Numbered from the stretch's first letter, positions 9,013 to 23,334 are shown. The stretch is DNA of 64,000 nucleotides from Micropterix aruncella (GCA_944548615.1 CALYMY010000071.1:123470-187469); one strand, 5' to 3'. Notes: generated from the letters alone by a model not told the origin. Made by a program: numbers and translations.

Positions 9013-10654
9013 AATTTGGTATAGGCATTCCATTATGATGGCAATTACTAAGTTCCACCATGACATGGCTGCTGCACCCAGGGTTGGCTCCCGACGAGGG
9101 AACTTCTCAACGGTCAACCGTAGAGACGTGAAATTTGGTATAGGCATTCCATTATGATGGCAATTACTAAGTTCCACCATGACATGGCTGCTGCACCCAG
9201 GGTTGGCTCCCGACGAGGGAACTCCTCAACGGTCAACCGTAGAGACGTGAAATTTGGTATAGGCATTCCATTATGATGGCAATTACTAAGTTCCACCATG
9301 ACATGGCTGCTGCACCCAGGGTTGGCTCCCGACGAGGGAACTCCTCAACGGTCAACCGTAGAGACGTGAAATTTGGTATAGGCATTCCATTATGATGGCA
9401 ATTACTAAGTTCCACCATGACATGGCTGCTGCACCCAGGGTTGGCTCCCGACGAGGGAACTCCTCAACGGTCAACCGTAGAGACGTGAAATTTGGTATAG
9501 GCATTCCATTATGACGGCAATTTCTAAGTTCCACCATGACATCGCTGCTGCACCCAGGGTTGGCTCCCGACGAGGGAACTCCTCAACGGTCAACCGTAGA
9601 GACGTGAAATTTGGTATAGGCATTCCATTATGATGGCAATTACTAAGTTCCACCATGACATGGCTGCTGCACCCAGGGTTGGCTCCCGACGAGGGAACTC
9701 CTCAACGGTCAACCGTAGAGACGTGAAATTTGGTATAGGCATTCCATTATGATGGCAATTACTAAGTTCCACCATGACATGGCTGCTGCACCCAGGGTTG
9801 GCTCCCGACGAGGGAACTCCTCAACGGTCAACCGTAGAGACGTGAAATTTGGTATAGGCATTCCATTATGATGGCAATTACTAAGTTCCACCATGACATG
9901 GCTGCTGCACCCAGGGTTGGCTCCCGACGAGGGAACTCCTCAACGGTCAACCGTAGAGACGTGAAATTTGGTATAGGCATTCCATTATGATGGCAATTAC
10001 TAAGTTCCACCATGACATGGCTGCTGCACCCAGGGTTGGCTCCCGACGAGGGAACTCCTCAACGGTCAACCGTAGAGACGTGAAATTTGGTATAGGCATT
10101 CCATTATGACGGCAATTTCTAAGTTCCACCATGACATCGCTGCTGCACCCAGGGTTGGCTCCCGACGAGGGAACTCCTCAACGGTCAACCGTAGAGACGT
10201 GAAATTTGGTATAGGCATTCCATTATGATGGCAATTACTAAGTTCCACCATGACATGGCTGCTGCACCCAGGGTTGGCTCCCGACGAGGGAACTCCTCAA
10301 CGGTCAACCGTAGAGACGTGAAATTTGGTATAGGCATTCCATTATGACGGCAATTTCTAAGTTCCACCATGACATCGCTGCTGCACCCAGGGTTGGCTCC
10401 CGACGAGGGAACTCCTCAACGGTCAACCGTAGAGACGTGAAATTTGGTATAGGCATTCCATTATGATGGCAATTACTAAGTTCCACCATGACATGGCTGC
10501 TGCACCCAGGGTTGGCTCCCGACGAGGGAACTCCTCAACGGTCAACCGTAGAGACGTGAAATTTGGTATAGGCATTCCATTATGATGGCAATTACTAAGT
10601 TCCACCATGACATGGCTGCTGCACCCAGGGTTGGCTCCCGACGAGGGAACTCCT
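8974..10654 (+). repeat. Unit 3, 119-bp array (14 monomers + 15 bp)
   Basis: Longest 119-bp array in the window. Variant v is at monomers 5 (9450-9568), 10 (10045-10163) and 12 (10283-10401), as expected if a two-monomer block ending in v was duplicated. This accounts for the 4268-bp unit (4030 + 238). Confidence 0.98.
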
Positions 10655-12525
10655 GAACATAGAAATTGTTATGAATAAATGTCATTTTTCGAAAAAGACC
10701 GTGATAGAGTAAATAAAACGCGTTACGGTGTTTGGGCATAACGAAGGCCTTTGAAATCTCTACGAAATGGCATTTTCGAAATTTTGACATTTTGAAATTT
10801 TTTATATAAACTTTCATTTTGAACATAGAAATTGTTATGAAAAAATCACATTTTTCACAAAAGAACGAGATAGAGTAAACCTACCGCGTTGCGGTCTTTG
10901 GCGAGATCGACACCCCGCTTAAGCTCTACAAAATGGCATTTTTGAAATTTTGACTTTTTGAAAAATTTTATATAAAATTTCATTTTAAACATAGAAATTA
11001 TTATGAAAAAATCATATTTTTCGAAAAAGATCGTGATAGAGTAAACCTATAGGGTTACGGCGTTCGGACAGAACGACGGCCTTGGTAATCTCTACAAAAT
11101 GGCATTTTCGAAATTTTGACATTTTGAAAAATTTTATATAAAATTTCATTTTAAACATAGAAATTGTTATGAAAAAATCACATTTTTCGAAAAAGATCGT
11201 GATAGAGTAAACCTATAGGGTTACGGCGTTCGGACAGAACGACGGCCTTGGTAATCTCTACAAAATGGCATTTTCGAAATTTTGACATTTTGAAATTTTT
11301 TATATAAACTTTCATTTTGAACATAGAAATTGTTATGAAAAAATCACATTTTTCGAAATAAATCGAGATAGAGTAAACCTACCGCGTTGCGGTCTTTGGC
11401 GAGATCGACACCCCGCTTAAGCTCTACAAAATGGCATTTTTGAAATTTTGACATTTTGAAAAATTTTATATAAAATTTCATTTTAAACATAGAAATTATA
11501 ATGAAAAAATCACATTTTTCGAAAAAGATCGTGATAGAGTAAACCTATAGCGTTACGGCGTTCGGACAGAACCACGGCCTTGGTAATCTCTACGAAATGG
11601 CATTTTCGAAATTTTGACATTTTGAAATTTTTTATATAAACTTTCATTTTGAACATAGAAATTGTTATGAATAAATGACATTTTTCGAAAAAGACCGTGA
11701 TAGAGTAAACCTACCGCGTTGCGGTCTTTGGCTAGATCGACACCCCGCTTAAGCTCTACAAAATGGCATTTTTGAAATTTTGACATTTTGAAAAATTTTA
11801 TATAAAATTTCATTTTAAACATAGAAATTATTATGAAAAAATCACATTTTTCGAAAAAGATCGTGATAGAGTAAACCTATAGCGTTACGGCGTTCGGACA
11901 GAACGACGGCCTTGGTAATCTCTACAAAATGGCATTTTCGAAATTTTGACATTTTGAAAAATTTTATATAAAATTTCATTTTAAACATAGAAATTGTTAT
12001 GAAAAAATCACATTTTTCGAAAAAGATCGTGATAGAGTAAACCTATAGGGTTACGGCGTTCGGACAGAACGACGGCCTTGGTAATCTCTACAAAATGGCA
12101 TTTTCGAAATTTTGACATTTTGAAATTTTTTATATAAACTTTCATTTTGAACATAGAAATTGTTATGAAAAAATCACATTTTTCGAAATAAATCGAGATA
12201 GAGTAAACCTACCGCGTTGCGGTCTTTGGCGAGATCGACACCCCGCTTAAGCTCTACAAAATGGCATTTTTGAAATTTTGATATTTTGAAAATTTTTATA
12301 TAAACTTTCATTTTGAACTTGGAAATTATTATGAAAAAATCACATTTTTCGAAATAAATCGAGATAGAGTAAACCTAACGCGTTACGGTGTTCGGACAGA
12401 ACGAAGGCCTTTGAAATCTCTACGAAATGGCATTTTCGAAATTTTGACATTTTGAATTTTTTTATATAAACTTTCATTTTGAACATAGAAATTGTTATGA
12501 AAAAATCACATTTTTCGAAATAAAT
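10655..12525 (+). repeat. Unit 3, 166-bp array (11 monomers + 45 bp), order a b c d e f g h d j k
   Basis: Same order as unit 2, including the d-type monomer in ninth place (11983-12148). Confidence 0.95.
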
Positions 12526-13241
12526 TGGCTTCCGACGTTTGAGGGCTATTGCGCTAAAAGGCATCAATAGTCCTCCCTGTTTATTATTATCTAATAGAGT
12601 TTTGCTTTGCGCATCTAACGCTTCTTTTAATTTTCAAATCTGAGTAATATTAACGGAATTATAGACGATTTAATATCTGTATAGGTATATTGATTTATCG
12701 ATTTAACGGTTTTGTTTCCATAGTAACGAGCTCAGGCGGTGGCCCGACTCGCAATAGAATATTTATCGATTTAACGATTTCTGTTTCTATGGTAACTTCA
12801 GCCCTCGTCATACTTGCGAAAGTTTATTTATCGATTTTACGATGTTTGTTTTCAATAGTAGCGATCCGAGCCAAGGGAGTTTTAGTATTTTTCCCGCGGC
12901 TTCGTTTAATAAATTAAATATTATATTCTTTATTTTATCATATACACACAAGCGAGGTGTCAAAAGATAGGGTTTTAGAACGCTTTTCATTTCATTGCTT
13001 CTGCTTTTTATCTCGTCTTCTTCTTCTTCTTTAATTACTTTTCAATACTATTTAATCTGTGCTTTTTCATTTTCATTTTCAGTGCCTTTGATCAACGAGA
13101 AGAGACAATATGGAGACCACAGAAATAGAAGTGCCGTTTCGGAATTTCGAAGAAATACCGGAAAGAGCCAGAGATATTGCCCGCGAGGCGTTAAACGAAT
13201 TAAAAGGAGTAAACAACCTACGGAAAGAGGTACGTGACAAG
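12526..13241 (+). repeat. Unit 4, block U
   Basis: Fourth copy, intact; no difference from copy 1 noticed. Confidence 0.95.
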
Positions 13242-13280
13242 GACGAGGGAACTCCTCAACGGTCAACCGTAGAGACGTGA
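13110..13280 (+). CDS. Putative captured first coding exon, copy 4
   Basis: Same frame as copy 1; putative exon 13083-13229. Confidence 0.38.
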   Translation: METTEIEVPFRNFEEIPERARDIAREALNELKGVNNLRKEVRDKDEGTPQRSTVET

Positions 13281-14684
13281 AATTTGGTATAGGCATTCCA
13301 TTATGATGGCAATTACTAAGTTCCACCATGACATGGCTGCTGCACCCAGGGTTGGCTCCCGACGAGGGAACTTCTCAACGGTCAACCGTAGAGACGTGAA
13401 ATTTGGTATAGGCATTCCATTATGATGGCAATTACTAAGTTCCACCATGACATGGCTGCTGCACCCAGGGTTGGCTCCCGACGAGGGAACTCCTCAACGG
13501 TCAACCGTAGAGACGTGAAATTTGGTATAGGCATTCCATTATGATGGCAATTACTAAGTTCCACCATGACATGGCTGCTGCACCCAGGGTTGGCTCCCGA
13601 CGAGGGAACTCCTCAACGGTCAACCGTAGAGACGTGAAATTTGGTATAGGCATTCCATTATGATGGCAATTACTAAGTTCCACCATGACATGGCTGCTGC
13701 ACCCAGGGTTGGCTCCCGACGAGGGAACTCCTCAACGGTCAACCGTAGAGACGTGAAATTTGGTATAGGCATTCCATTATGACGGCAATTTCTAAGTTCC
13801 ACCATGACATCGCTGCTGCACCCAGGGTTGGCTCCCGACGAGGGAACTCCTCAACGGTCAACCGTAGAGACGTGAAATTTGGTATAGGCATTCCATTATG
13901 ATGGCAATTACTAAGTTCCACCATGACATGGCTGCTGCACCCAGGGTTGGCTCCCGACGAGGGAACTCCTCAACGGTCAACCGTAGAGACGTGAAATTTG
14001 GTATAGGCATTCCATTATGATGGCAATTACTAAGTTCCACCATGACATGGCTGCTGCACCCAGGGTTGGCTCCCGACGAGGGAACTCCTCAACGGTCAAC
14101 CGTAGAGACGTGAAATTTGGTATAGGCATTCCATTATGATGGCAATTACTAAGTTCCACCATGACATGGCTGCTGCACCCAGGGTTGGCTCCCGACGAGG
14201 GAACTCCTCAACGGTCAACCGTAGAGACGTGAAATTTGGTATAGGCATTCCATTATGATGGCAATTACTAAGTTCCACCATGACATGGCTGCTGCACCCA
14301 GGGTTGGCTCCCGACGAGGGAACTCCTCAACGGTCAACCGTAGAGACGTGAAATTTGGTATAGGCATTCCATTATGACGGCAATTTCTAAGTTCCACCAT
14401 GACATCGCTGCTGCACCCAGGGTTGGCTCCCGACGAGGGAACTCCTCAACGGTCAACCGTAGAGACGTGAAATTTGGTATAGGCATTCCATTATGATGGC
14501 AATTACTAAGTTCCACCATGACATGGCTGCTGCACCCAGGGTTGGCTCCCGACGAGGGAACTCCTCAACGGTCAACCGTAGAGACGTGAAATTTGGTATA
14601 GGCATTCCATTATGATGGCAATTACTAAGTTCCACCATGACATGGCTGCTGCACCCAGGGTTGGCTCCCGACGAGGGAACTCCT
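13242..14684 (+). repeat. Unit 4, 119-bp array (12 monomers + 15 bp)
   Basis: Standard array: CTTCTC in monomer 2, v at monomers 5 and 10. Confidence 0.98.
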
Positions 14685-16555
14685 GAACATAGAAATTGTT
14701 ATGAATAAATGTCATTTTTCGAAAAAGACCGTGATAGAGTAAATAAAACGCGTTACGGTGTTTGGGCATAACGAAGGCCTTTGAAATCTCTACGAAATGG
14801 CATTTTCGAAATTTTGACATTTTGAAATTTTTTATATAAACTTTCATTTTGAACATAGAAATTGTTATGAATAAATGACATTTTTCGAAAAAGACCGTGA
14901 TAGAGTAAACCTACCGCGTTGCGGTCTTTGGCTAGATCGACACCCCGCTTAAGCTCTACAAAATGGCATTTTTGAAATTTTGACATTTTGAAAAATTTTA
15001 TATAAAATTTCATTTTAAACATAGAAATTATTATGAAAAAATCACATTTTTCGAAAAAGATCGTGATAGAGTAAACCTATAGCGTTACGGCGTTCGGACA
15101 GAACGACGGCCTTGGTAATCTCTACAAAATGGCATTTTCGAAATTTTGACATTTTGAAAAATTTTATATAAAATTTCATTTTAAACATAGAAATTGTTAT
15201 GAAAAAATCACATTTTTCGAAAAAGATCGTGATAGAGTAAACCTATAGCGTTACGGCGTTCGGACAGAACGACGACCTTGGTAATCTCTACAAAATGGCA
15301 TTTTCGAAATTTTGACATTTTGAAAAATTTTATATAAACTTTCATTTTGAACATAGAAATTGTTATGAAAAAATCACATTTTTCGAAATAAATCGAGATA
15401 GAGTAAACCTACCGCGTTGCGGTCTTTGGCGAGATCGACACCCCGCTTAAGCTCTACAAAATGGCATTTTTAAAATTTTGACATTTTGAAAAATTTTATA
15501 TAAAATTTCATTTTAAACATAGAAATTATAATGAAAAAATCACATTTTTCGAAAAAGATCGTGATAGAGTAAACCTATAGCGTTACGGCGTTCGGACAGA
15601 ACCACGGCCTTGGTAATCTCTACGAAATGGCATTTTCGAAATTTTGACATTTTGAAATTTTTTATATAAACTTTCATTTTGAACATAGAAATTGTTATGA
15701 ATAAATGACATTTTTCGAAAAAGACCGTGATAGAGTAAACCTACCGCGTTGCGGTCTTTGGCTAGATCGACACCCCGCTTAAGCTCTACAAAATGGCATT
15801 TTTGAAATTTTGACATTTTGAAAAATTTTATATAAAATTTCATTTTAAACATAGAAATTATTATGAAAAAATCACATTTTTCGAAAAAGATCGCGATAGA
15901 GTAAACCTATAGCGTTACGGCGTTCGGACAGAACGACGGCCTTGGTAATCTCTACAAAATGGCATTTTCGAAATTTTGACATTTTGAAAAATTTTATATA
16001 AAATTTCATTTTAAACATAGAAATTGTTATGAAAAAATCACATTTTTCGAAAAAGATCGTGATAGAGTAAACCTATAGCGTTACGGCGTTCGGACAGAAC
16101 GACGACCTTGGTAATCTCTACAAAATGGCATTTTCGAAATTTTGACATTTTGAAAAATTTTATATAAACTTTCATTTTGAACATAGAAATTGTTATGAAA
16201 AAATCACATTTTTCGAAATAAATCGAGATAGAGTAAACCTACCGCGTTGCGGTCTTTGGCGAGATCGACACCCCGCTTAAGCTCTACAAAATGGCATTTT
16301 TGAAATTTTGATATTTTGAAAATTTTTATATAAACTTTCATTTTGAACTTGGAAATTATTATGAAAAAATCACATTTTTCGAAATAAATCGAGATAGAGT
16401 AAACCTAACGCGTTACGGTGTTCGGACAGAACGAAGGCCTTTGAAATCTCTACGAAATGGCATTTTCGAAATTTTGACATTTTGAATTTTTTTATATAAA
16501 CTTTCATTTTGAACATAGAAATTGTTATGAAAAAATCACATTTTTCGAAATAAAT
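14685..16555 (+). repeat. Unit 4, 166-bp array (11 monomers + 45 bp), order a g h i e f g h i j k
   Basis: The b-c-d triplet is replaced by a second g-h-i triplet, so length stays 11 monomers. The second h has GATCGCG instead of GATCGTG (C at 15894), shared only with unit 9. The e monomer has a private A at 15472. Confidence 0.95.
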
Positions 16556-17271
16556 TGGCTTCCGACGTTTGAGGGCTATTGCGCTAAAAGGCATCAATAG
16601 TCCTCCCTGTTTATTATTATCTAATAGAGTTTTGCTTTGCGCATCTAACGCTTCTTTTAATTTTCAAATCTGAGTAATATTAACGGAATTATAGACGATT
16701 TAATATCTGTATAGGTATATTGATTTATCGATTTAACGGTTTTGTTTCCATAGTAACGAGCTCAGGCGGTGGCCCGACTCGCAATAGAATATTTATCGAT
16801 TTAACGATTTCTGTTTCTATGGTAACTTCAGCCCTCGTCATACTTGCGAAAGTTTATTTATCGATTTTACGATGTTTGTTTTCAATAGTAGCGATCCGAG
16901 CCAAGGGAGTTTTAGTATTTTTCCCGCGGCTTCGTTTAATAAATTAAATATTATATTCTTTATTTTATCATATACACACAAGCGAGGTGTCAAAAGATAG
17001 GGTTTTAGAACGCTTTTCATTTCATTGCTTCTGCTTTTTATCTCGTCTTCTTCTTCTTCTTTAATTACTTTTCAATACTATTTAATCTGTGCTTTTTCAT
17101 TTTCATTTTCAGTGCCTTTGATCAACGAGAAGAGACAATATGGAGACCACAGAAATAGAAGTGCCGTTTCGGAATTTCGAAGAAATACCGGAAAGAGCCA
17201 GAGATATTGCCCGCGAGGCGTTAAACGAATTAAAAGGAGTAAACAACCTACGGAAAGAGGTACGTGACAAG
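16556..17271 (+). repeat. Unit 5, block U
   Basis: Fifth copy, intact; no difference from copy 1 noticed. Confidence 0.95.
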
Positions 17272-17310
17272 GACGAGGGAACTCCTCAACGGTCAACCGT
17301 AGAGACGTGA
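17140..17310 (+). CDS. Putative captured first coding exon, copy 5
   Basis: Same frame as copy 1; putative exon 17113-17259. Confidence 0.38.
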   Translation: METTEIEVPFRNFEEIPERARDIAREALNELKGVNNLRKEVRDKDEGTPQRSTVET

Positions 17311-18714
17311 AATTTGGTATAGGCATTCCATTATGATGGCAATTACTAAGTTCCACCATGACATGGCTGCTGCACCCAGGGTTGGCTCCCGACGAGGGAA
17401 CTTCTCAACGGTCAACCGTAGAGACGTGAAATTTGGTATAGGCATTCCATTATGATGGCAATTACTAAGTTCCACCATGACATGGCTGCTGCACCCAGGG
17501 TTGGCTCCCGACGAGGGAACTCCTCAACGGTCAACCGTAGAGACGTGAAATTTGGTATAGGCATTCCATTATGATGGCAATTACTAAGTTCCACCATGAC
17601 ATGGCTGCTGCACCCAGGGTTGGCTCCCGACGAGGGAACTCCTCAACGGTCAACCGTAGAGACGTGAAATTTGGTATAGGCATTCCATTATGATGGCAAT
17701 TACTAAGTTCCACCATGACATGGCTGCTGCACCCAGGGTTGGCTCCCGACGAGGGAACTCCTCAACGGTCAACCGTAGAGACGTGAAATTTGGTATAGGC
17801 ATTCCATTATGACGGCAATTTCTAAGTTCCACCATGACATCGCTGCTGCACCCAGGGTTGGCTCCCGACGAGGGAACTCCTCAACGGTCAACCGTAGAGA
17901 CGTGAAATTTGGTATAGGCATTCCATTATGATGGCAATTACTAAGTTCCACCATGACATGGCTGCTGCACCCAGGGTTGGCTCCCGACGAGGGAACTCCT
18001 CAACGGTCAACCGTAGAGACGTGAAATTTGGTATAGGCATTCCATTATGATGGCAATTACTAAGTTCCACCATGACATGGCTGCTGCACCCAGGGTTGGC
18101 TCCCGACGAGGGAACTCCTCAACGGTCAACCGTAGAGACGTGAAATTTGGTATAGGCATTCCATTATGATGGCAATTACTAAGTTCCACCATGACATGGC
18201 TGCTGCACCCAGGGTTGGCTCCCGACGAGGGAACTCCTCAACGGTCAACCGTAGAGACGTGAAATTTGGTATAGGCATTCCATTATGATGGCAATTACTA
18301 AGTTCCACCATGACATGGCTGCTGCACCCAGGGTTGGCTCCCGACGAGGGAACTCCTCAACGGTCAACCGTAGAGACGTGAAATTTGGTATAGGCATTCC
18401 ATTATGACGGCAATTTCTAAGTTCCACCATGACATCGCTGCTGCACCCAGGGTTGGCTCCCGACGAGGGAACTCCTCAACGGTCAACCGTAGAGACGTGA
18501 AATTTGGTATAGGCATTCCATTATGATGGCAATTACTAAGTTCCACCATGACATGGCTGCTGCACCCAGGGTTGGCTCCCGACGAGGGAACTCCTCAACG
18601 GTCAACCGTAGAGACGTGAAATTTGGTATAGGCATTCCATTATGATGGCAATTACTAAGTTCCACCATGACATGGCTGCTGCACCCAGGGTTGGCTCCCG
18701 ACGAGGGAACTCCT
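17272..18714 (+). repeat. Unit 5, 119-bp array (12 monomers + 15 bp)
   Basis: Standard array, v at monomers 5 and 10. Confidence 0.98.
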
Positions 18715-20253
18715 GAACATAGAAATTGTTATGAATAAATGTCATTTTTCGAAAAAGACCGTGATAGAGTAAATAAAACGCGTTACGGTGTTTGGGCATA
18801 ACGAAGGCCTTTGAAATCTCTACGAAATGGCATTTTCGAAATTTTGACATTTTGAAATTTTTTATATAAACTTTCATTTTGAACATAGAAATTGTTATGA
18901 AAAAATCACATTTTTCACAAAAGAACGAGATAGAGTAAACCTACCGCGTTGCGGTCTTTGGCGAGATCGACACCCCGCTTAAGCTCTACAAAATGGCATT
19001 TTTGAAATTTTGACTTTTTGAAAAATTTTATATAAAATTTCATTTTAAACATAGAAATTATTATGAAAAAATCATATTTTTCGAAAAAGATCGTGATAGA
19101 GTAAACCTATAGGGTTACGGCGTTCGGACAGAACGACGGCCTTGGTAATCTCTACAAAATGGCATTTTCGAAATTTTGACATTTTGAAAAATTTTATATA
19201 AAATTTCATTTTAAACATAGAAATTGTTATGAAAAAATCACATTTTTCGAAAAAGATCGTGATAGAGTAAACCTATAGGGTTACGGCGTTCGGACAGAAC
19301 GACGGCCTTGGTAATCTCTACAAAATGGCATTTTCGAAATTTTGACATTTTGAAATTTTTTATATAAACTTTCATTTTGAACATAGAAATTGTTATGAAT
19401 AAATGACATTTTTCGAAAAAGACCGTGATAGAGTAAACCTACCGCGTTGCGGTCTTTGGCTAGATCGATACCCCGCTTAAGCTCTACAAAATGGCATTTT
19501 TGAAATTTTGACATTTTGAAAAATTTTATATAAAATTTCATTTTAAACATAGAAATTATTATGAAAAAATCACATTTTTCGAAAAAGATCGTGATAGAGT
19601 AAACCTATAGCGTTACGGCGTTCGGACAGAACGACGGCCTTGGTAATCTCTACAAAATGGCATTTTCGAAATTTTGACATTTTGAAAAATTTTATATAAA
19701 ATTTCATTTTAAACATAGAAATTGTTATGAAAAAATCACATTTTTCGAAAAAGATCGTGATAGAGTAAACCTATAGCGTTACGGCGTTCGGACAGAACGA
19801 CGACCTTGGTAATCTCTACAAAATGGCATTTTCGAAATTTTGACATTTTGAAAAATTTTATATAAACTTTCATTTTGAACATAGAAATTGTTATGAAAAA
19901 ATCACATTTTTCGAAATAAATCGAGATAGAGTAAACCTACCGCGTTGCGGTCTTTGGCGAGATCGACACCCCGCTTAAGCTCTACAAAATGGCATTTTTG
20001 AAATTTTGATATTTTGAAATTTTTTATATAAACTTTCATTTTGAACTTGGAAATTATTATGAAAAAATCACATTTTTCGAAATAAATCGAGATAGAGTAA
20101 ACCTAACGCGTTACGGTGTTCGGACAGAACGAAGGCCTTTGAAATCTCTACGAAATGGCATTTTCGAAATTTTGACATTTTGAATTTTTTTATATAAACT
20201 TTCATTTTGAACATAGAAATTGTTATGAAAAAATCACATTTTTCGAAATAAAT
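18715..20253 (+). repeat. Unit 5, 166-bp array (9 monomers + 45 bp), order a b c d g h i j k
   Basis: The e-f pair is missing: d is followed directly by g, 332 bp shorter than standard. The g monomer has a private T at 19469 (GATCGATACC for GATCGACACC). Confidence 0.95.
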
Positions 20254-20969
20254 TGGCTTCCGACGTTTGAGGGCTATTGCGCTAAAAGGCATCAATAGTC
20301 CTCCCTGTTTATTATTATCTAATAGAGTTTTGCTTTGCGCATCTAACGCTTCTTTTAATTTTCAAATCTGAGTAATATTAACGGAATTATAGACGATTTA
20401 ATATCTGTATAGGTATATTGATTTATCGATTTAACGGTTTTGTTTCCATAGTAACGAGCTCAGGCGGTGGCCCGACTCGCAATAGAATATTTATCGATTT
20501 AACGATTTCTGTTTCTATGGTAACTTCAGCCCTCGTCATACTTGCGAAAGTTTATTTATCGATTTTACGATGTTTGTTTTCAATAGTAGCGATCCGAGCC
20601 AAGGGAGTTTTAGTATTTTTCCCGCGGCTTCGTTTAATAAATTAAATATTATATTCTTTATTTTATCATATACACACAAGCGAGGTGTCAAAAGATAGGG
20701 TTTTAGAACGCTTTTCATTTCATTGCTTCTGCTTTTTATCTCGTCTTCTTCTTCTTCTTTAATTACTTTTCAATACTATTTAATCTGTGCTTTTTCATTT
20801 TCATTTTCAGTGCCTTTGATCAACGAGAAGAGACAATATGGAGACCACAGAAATAGAAGTGCCGTTTCGGAATTTCGAAGAAATACCGGAAAGAGCCAGA
20901 GATATTGCCCGCGAGGCGTTAAACGAATTAAAAGGAGTAAACAACCTACGGAAAGAGGTACGTGACAAG
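20254..20969 (+). repeat. Unit 6, block U
   Basis: Sixth copy, intact; followed by a shortened 119-bp array. Confidence 0.95.
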
Positions 20970-21008
20970 GACGAGGGAACTTCTCAACGGTCAACCGTAG
21001 AGACGTGA
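20838..21008 (+). CDS. Putative captured first coding exon, copy 6 (altered 3' end)
   Basis: Codons 1-40 are unchanged (putative exon 20811-20957). The read-through part differs: codon 49 is TCT (Ser) rather than CCT (Pro), because the first 119-bp monomer is lost and the exon now abuts a monomer-2-type copy. The change lies beyond the predicted donor. Confidence 0.38.
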   Translation: METTEIEVPFRNFEEIPERARDIAREALNELKGVNNLRKEVRDKDEGTSQRSTVET

Positions 21009-22293
21009 AATTTGGTATAGGCATTCCATTATGATGGCAATTACTAAGTTCCACCATGACATGGCTGCTGCACCCAGGGTTGGCTCCCGACGAGGGAACT
21101 CCTCAACGGTCAACCGTAGAGACGTGAAATTTGGTATAGGCATTCCATTATGATGGCAATTACTAAGTTCCACCATGACATGGCTGCTGCACCCAGGGTT
21201 GGCTCCCGACGAGGGAACTCCTCAACGGTCAACCGTAGAGACGTGAAATTTGGTATAGGCATTCCATTATGATGGCAATTACTAAGTTCCACCATGACAT
21301 GGCTGCTGCACCCAGGGTTGGCTCCCGACGAGGGAACTCCTCAACGGTCAACCGTAGAGACGTGAAATTTGGTATAGGCATTCCATTATGACGGCAATTT
21401 CTAAGTTCCACCATGACATCGCTGCTGCACCCAGGGTTGGCTCCCGACGAGGGAACTCCTCAACGGTCAACCGTAGAGACGTGAAATTTGGTATAGGCAT
21501 TCCATTATGATGGCAATTACTAAGTTCCACCATGACATGGCTGCTGCACCCAGGGTTGGCTCCCGACGAGGGAACTCCTCAACGGTCAACCGTAGAGACG
21601 TGAAATTTGGTATAGGCATTCCATTATGATGGCAATTACTAAGTTCCACCATGACATGGCTGCTGCACCCAGGGTTGGCTCCCGACGAGGGAACTCCTCA
21701 ACGGTCAACCGTAGAGACGTGAAATTTGGTATAGGCATTCCATTATGATGGCAATTACTAAGTTCCACCATGACATGGCTGCTGCACCCAGGGTTGGCTC
21801 CCGACGAGGGAACTCCTCAACGGTCAACCGTAGAGACGTGAAATTTGGTATAGGCATTCCATTATGATGGCAATTACTAAGTTCCACCATGACATGGCTG
21901 CTGCACCCAGGGTTGGCTCCCGACGAGGGAACTCCTCAACGGTCAACCGTAGAGACGTGAAATTTGGTATAGGCATTCCATTATGACGGCAATTTCTAAG
22001 TTCCACCATGACATCGCTGCTGCACCCAGGGTTGGCTCCCGACGAGGGAACTCCTCAACGGTCAACCGTAGAGACGTGAAATTTGGTATAGGCATTCCAT
22101 TATGATGGCAATTACTAAGTTCCACCATGACATGGCTGCTGCACCCAGGGTTGGCTCCCGACGAGGGAACTCCTCAACGGTCAACCGTAGAGACGTGAAA
22201 TTTGGTATAGGCATTCCATTATGATGGCAATTACTAAGTTCCACCATGACATGGCTGCTGCACCCAGGGTTGGCTCCCGACGAGGGAACTCCT
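20970..22293 (+). repeat. Unit 6, 119-bp array (11 monomers + 15 bp)
   Basis: The array opens with the CTTCTC monomer that is second elsewhere, and v falls at monomers 4 and 9 instead of 5 and 10. Exactly the first monomer, the one touching block U, has been lost. Confidence 0.98.
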
Positions 22294-23334
22294 GAACATA
22301 GAAATTGTTATGAATAAATGTCATTTTTCGAAAAAGACCGTGATAGAGTAAATAAAACGCGTTACGGTGTTTGGGCATAACGAAGGCCTTTGAAATCTCT
22401 ACGAAATGGCATTTTCGAAATTTTGACATTTTGAAATTTTTTATATAAACTTTCATTTTGAACATAGAAATTGTTATGAAAAAATCACATTTTTCACAAA
22501 AGAACGAGATAGAGTAAACCTACCGCGTTGCGGTCTTTGGCGAGATCGACACCCCGCTTAAGCTCTACAAAATGGCATTTTTGAAATTTTGACTTTTTGA
22601 AAAATTTTATATAAAATTTCATTTTAAACATAGAAATTATTATGAAAAAATCATATTTTTCGAAAAAGATCGTGATAGAGTAAACCTATAGGGTTACGGC
22701 GTTCGGACAGAACGACGGCCTTGGTAATCTCTACAAAATGGCATTTTCGAAATTTTGACATTTTGAAAAATTTTATATAAAATTTCATTTTAAACATAGA
22801 AATTGTTATGAAAAAATCACATTTTTCGAAAAAGATCGTGATAGAGTAAACCTATAGGGTTACGGCGTTCGGACAGAACGACGGCCTTGGTAATCTCTAC
22901 AAAATGGCATTTTCGAAATTTTGACATTTTGAAATTTTTTATATAAACTTTCATTTTGAACATAGAAATTGTTATGAAAAAATCACATTTTTCGAAATAA
23001 ATCGAGATAGAGTAAACCTACCGCGTTGCGGTCTTTGGCGAGATCGACACCCCGCTTAAGCTCTACAAAATGGCATTTTTGAAATTTTGATATTTTGAAA
23101 ATTTTTATATAAACTTTCATTTTGAACTTGGAAATTATTATGAAAAAATCACATTTTTCGAAATAAATCGAGATAGAGTAAACCTAACGCGTTACGGTGT
23201 TCGGACAGAACGAAGGCCTTTGAAATCTCTACGAAATGGCATTTTCGAAATTTTGACATTTTGAATTTTTTTATATAAACTTTCATTTTGAACATAGAAA
23301 TTGTTATGAAAAAATCACATTTTTCGAAATAAAT
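22294..23334 (+). repeat. Unit 6, 166-bp array (6 monomers + 45 bp), order a b c d j k
   Basis: Five monomers (e to i, 830 bp) are absent; d joins j in perfect 166-bp phase. With the lost 119-bp monomer this gives the shortest unit, 3081 bp. Confidence 0.95.
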
